A stretch of DNA of 49,405 nt from Flavobacterium salilacus subsp. salilacus. Lineage in GTDB: Bacteria > Bacteroidota > Bacteroidia > Flavobacteriales > Flavobacteriaceae. Both the position numbers and the translations under genes were made by a program. Location of the stretch: NCBI RefSeq assembly GCF_004634195.1, contig NZ_SKBP01000015.1:1-49405 (forward strand), read 5' to 3'. The notes beneath the pieces are model-generated. The model was not told the origin of the DNA, searched no databases, and saw nothing but the letters and a program-made list of their open reading frames with translations. This document shows, one piece after another, positions 49,236-49,405 of this stretch (positions are counted from its first letter, which is position 1; the number at the start of each line of letters is the position of its first letter).

Positions 49236-49266
49236 GTCTTTATAGCTCCAAACTATAAAGGCTTTT
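49236..49266 (+). terminator. Terminator of the structured small locus
   Basis: GTCTTTATAG (49236-49245) and CTATAAAGGC (49253-49262), one G-T pair, 10 bp with loop CTCCAAA, then TTTTCTTTTA. It begins where the inferred end-pairing helix finishes. Confidence 0.75.
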
Positions 49267-49288
49267 CTTTTATATCCTAATCACATTG

Positions 49289-49320
49289 CAAATATATATA
49301 CTTTATACATATCTACCAAA
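49289..49320 (-). promoter_or_regulatory. Candidate leftward promoter facing the structured locus
   Basis: The minus strand reads TTTG (49317-49320), a 20-base spacer, then TATATTTG (49289-49296). A transcript would start near 49282, run antisense to the whole structured locus and could end at the bidirectional terminator 48895-48928. The region is AT-rich, so chance is possible. Confidence 0.4.
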
Positions 49321-49330
49321 CATTCTATTA

Positions 49331-49405
49331 CTTTAATATACTTTAATATACTTTAATATACTTTAATATACTTTAATATACTTTAATATACTTTAATATA
49401 CTTTA
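49331..49405. repeat. 10-bp tandem repeat reaching the right edge
   Basis: CTTTAATATA is repeated 7.5 times without error up to the last base. The true length is unknown because the sequence ends inside it. There are no spacers, so it is not a CRISPR array. Confidence 0.95.

Larger units (their letters stand above)
49021..49266 (+). ncRNA. Candidate structured RNA of about 245 bases
   Basis: It is bounded by the promoter at 48985-49015 and the terminator at 49236-49266. Helices seen by hand: ends pair GACTTAA (49025-49031) with TTAAGTC (49232-49238); TCAG/CTGA (49032-49048); TTAGAT (49049-49054) with ATCTAA (49222-49227); AGAAC/GTTCT (49071-49083); GTGTA/TACAC (49101-49114); a double hairpin GAACC..CCTTC/GAAGG..GGTTC (49120-49149); and a 10-bp helix TGGATAGAGT/ACTTTATCCA (49159-49168 with 49193-49202, one G-T). 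Most of the length is covered. I do not recognise 6S, SRP, tmRNA or RNase P signatures. It overlaps the 42-residue ORF, so it may be a structured mRNA. Confidence 0.45.

Noticed and set aside
49021..49266. Whether the structured RNA is SRP RNA, 6S RNA, tmRNA or RNase P RNA
   Set aside because: No GGAAGGAAGCAGC-type SRP apical motif in the right context, no tRNA-like CCA end, no RNase P core segments. A 6S-like end-paired shape remains weakly possible but the long bubble pattern is not seen.
49331..49405. CRISPR array
   Set aside because: Perfect 10-bp units without spacers; a simple tandem repeat.

Overview
The window looks like one contig (or contig-sized piece) from a gliding-type Flavobacteriaceae genome in the Bacteroidota. 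The evidence is: low GC in most genes; no Shine-Dalgarno leaders but several TAnnTTTG -7 boxes; many secreted proteins with type IX secretion (T9SS) C-terminal sorting domains of the YPNPA type; SusC/SusD pairs; Cys-Ser/Asp lipoprotein signals; and the mevalonate route to isoprenoids. All assignments come from reading the sequence and from knowledge of protein families; no database search was run.

Layout. (1) 1-6653, minus strand: the N-terminal ~2,217 codons of a giant secreted repeat protein whose C-terminus lies off the left edge. (2) 6900-7799: a NifU-like Fe-S scaffold. (3) 12435 down to 7950: a minus-strand operon with diphosphomevalonate decarboxylase, mevalonate kinase, a membrane protein, a UbiA-type prenyltransferase and an rRNA pseudouridine synthase. 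A divergent tspO follows. (4) 13016-15875, minus strand: a possible micro-ORF, a lipoprotein, a flavoprotein and a glycerophosphodiesterase. (5) 15989-19757: a decayed S8-peptidase relic, then a two-gene operon of a fibre-like repeat protein and an intact T9SS-exported S8 peptidase.

(6) 19839-43763: a complete starch/maltodextrin utilisation locus around a LacI-type regulator (31334-32356). The plus-strand arm encodes SusC, SusD, a SusE-like lipoprotein and two T9SS-exported GH13 amylases. The minus-strand arm encodes an MFS sugar transporter, beta-phosphoglucomutase, a GH65 phosphorylase, a periplasmic GH13, a GH31 alpha-glucosidase, a GH13 lipoprotein and a T9SS-exported protein made of SusE/F-like modules. 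The inferred flow is: surface amylases cut starch; SusCDE binds and imports oligosaccharides; periplasmic GH13/GH31 trim them; MFS moves maltose into the cytoplasm; GH65 phosphorolyses it to glucose and beta-glucose-1-phosphate; PgmB makes glucose-6-phosphate. Strong hairpins separate segments of both arms.

(7) 43994-48806: a small lipoprotein, rplM-rpsI, rpsB, tsf, a queuosine-precursor transporter and tag. (8) 48807-49405: no conventional gene, but a compact, promoter- and terminator-bounded locus holding a structured RNA and/or a 42-residue ORF, with a promoter-like sequence facing it from the opposite strand. A 10-bp tandem repeat then runs to the edge.

The strongest candidates for something undescribed are the locus at 48985-49320, the 19-bp hairpin between rpsB and tsf, the sharp composition step inside the giant gene, and a 17-bp element shared by the two promoter regions of the starch locus.
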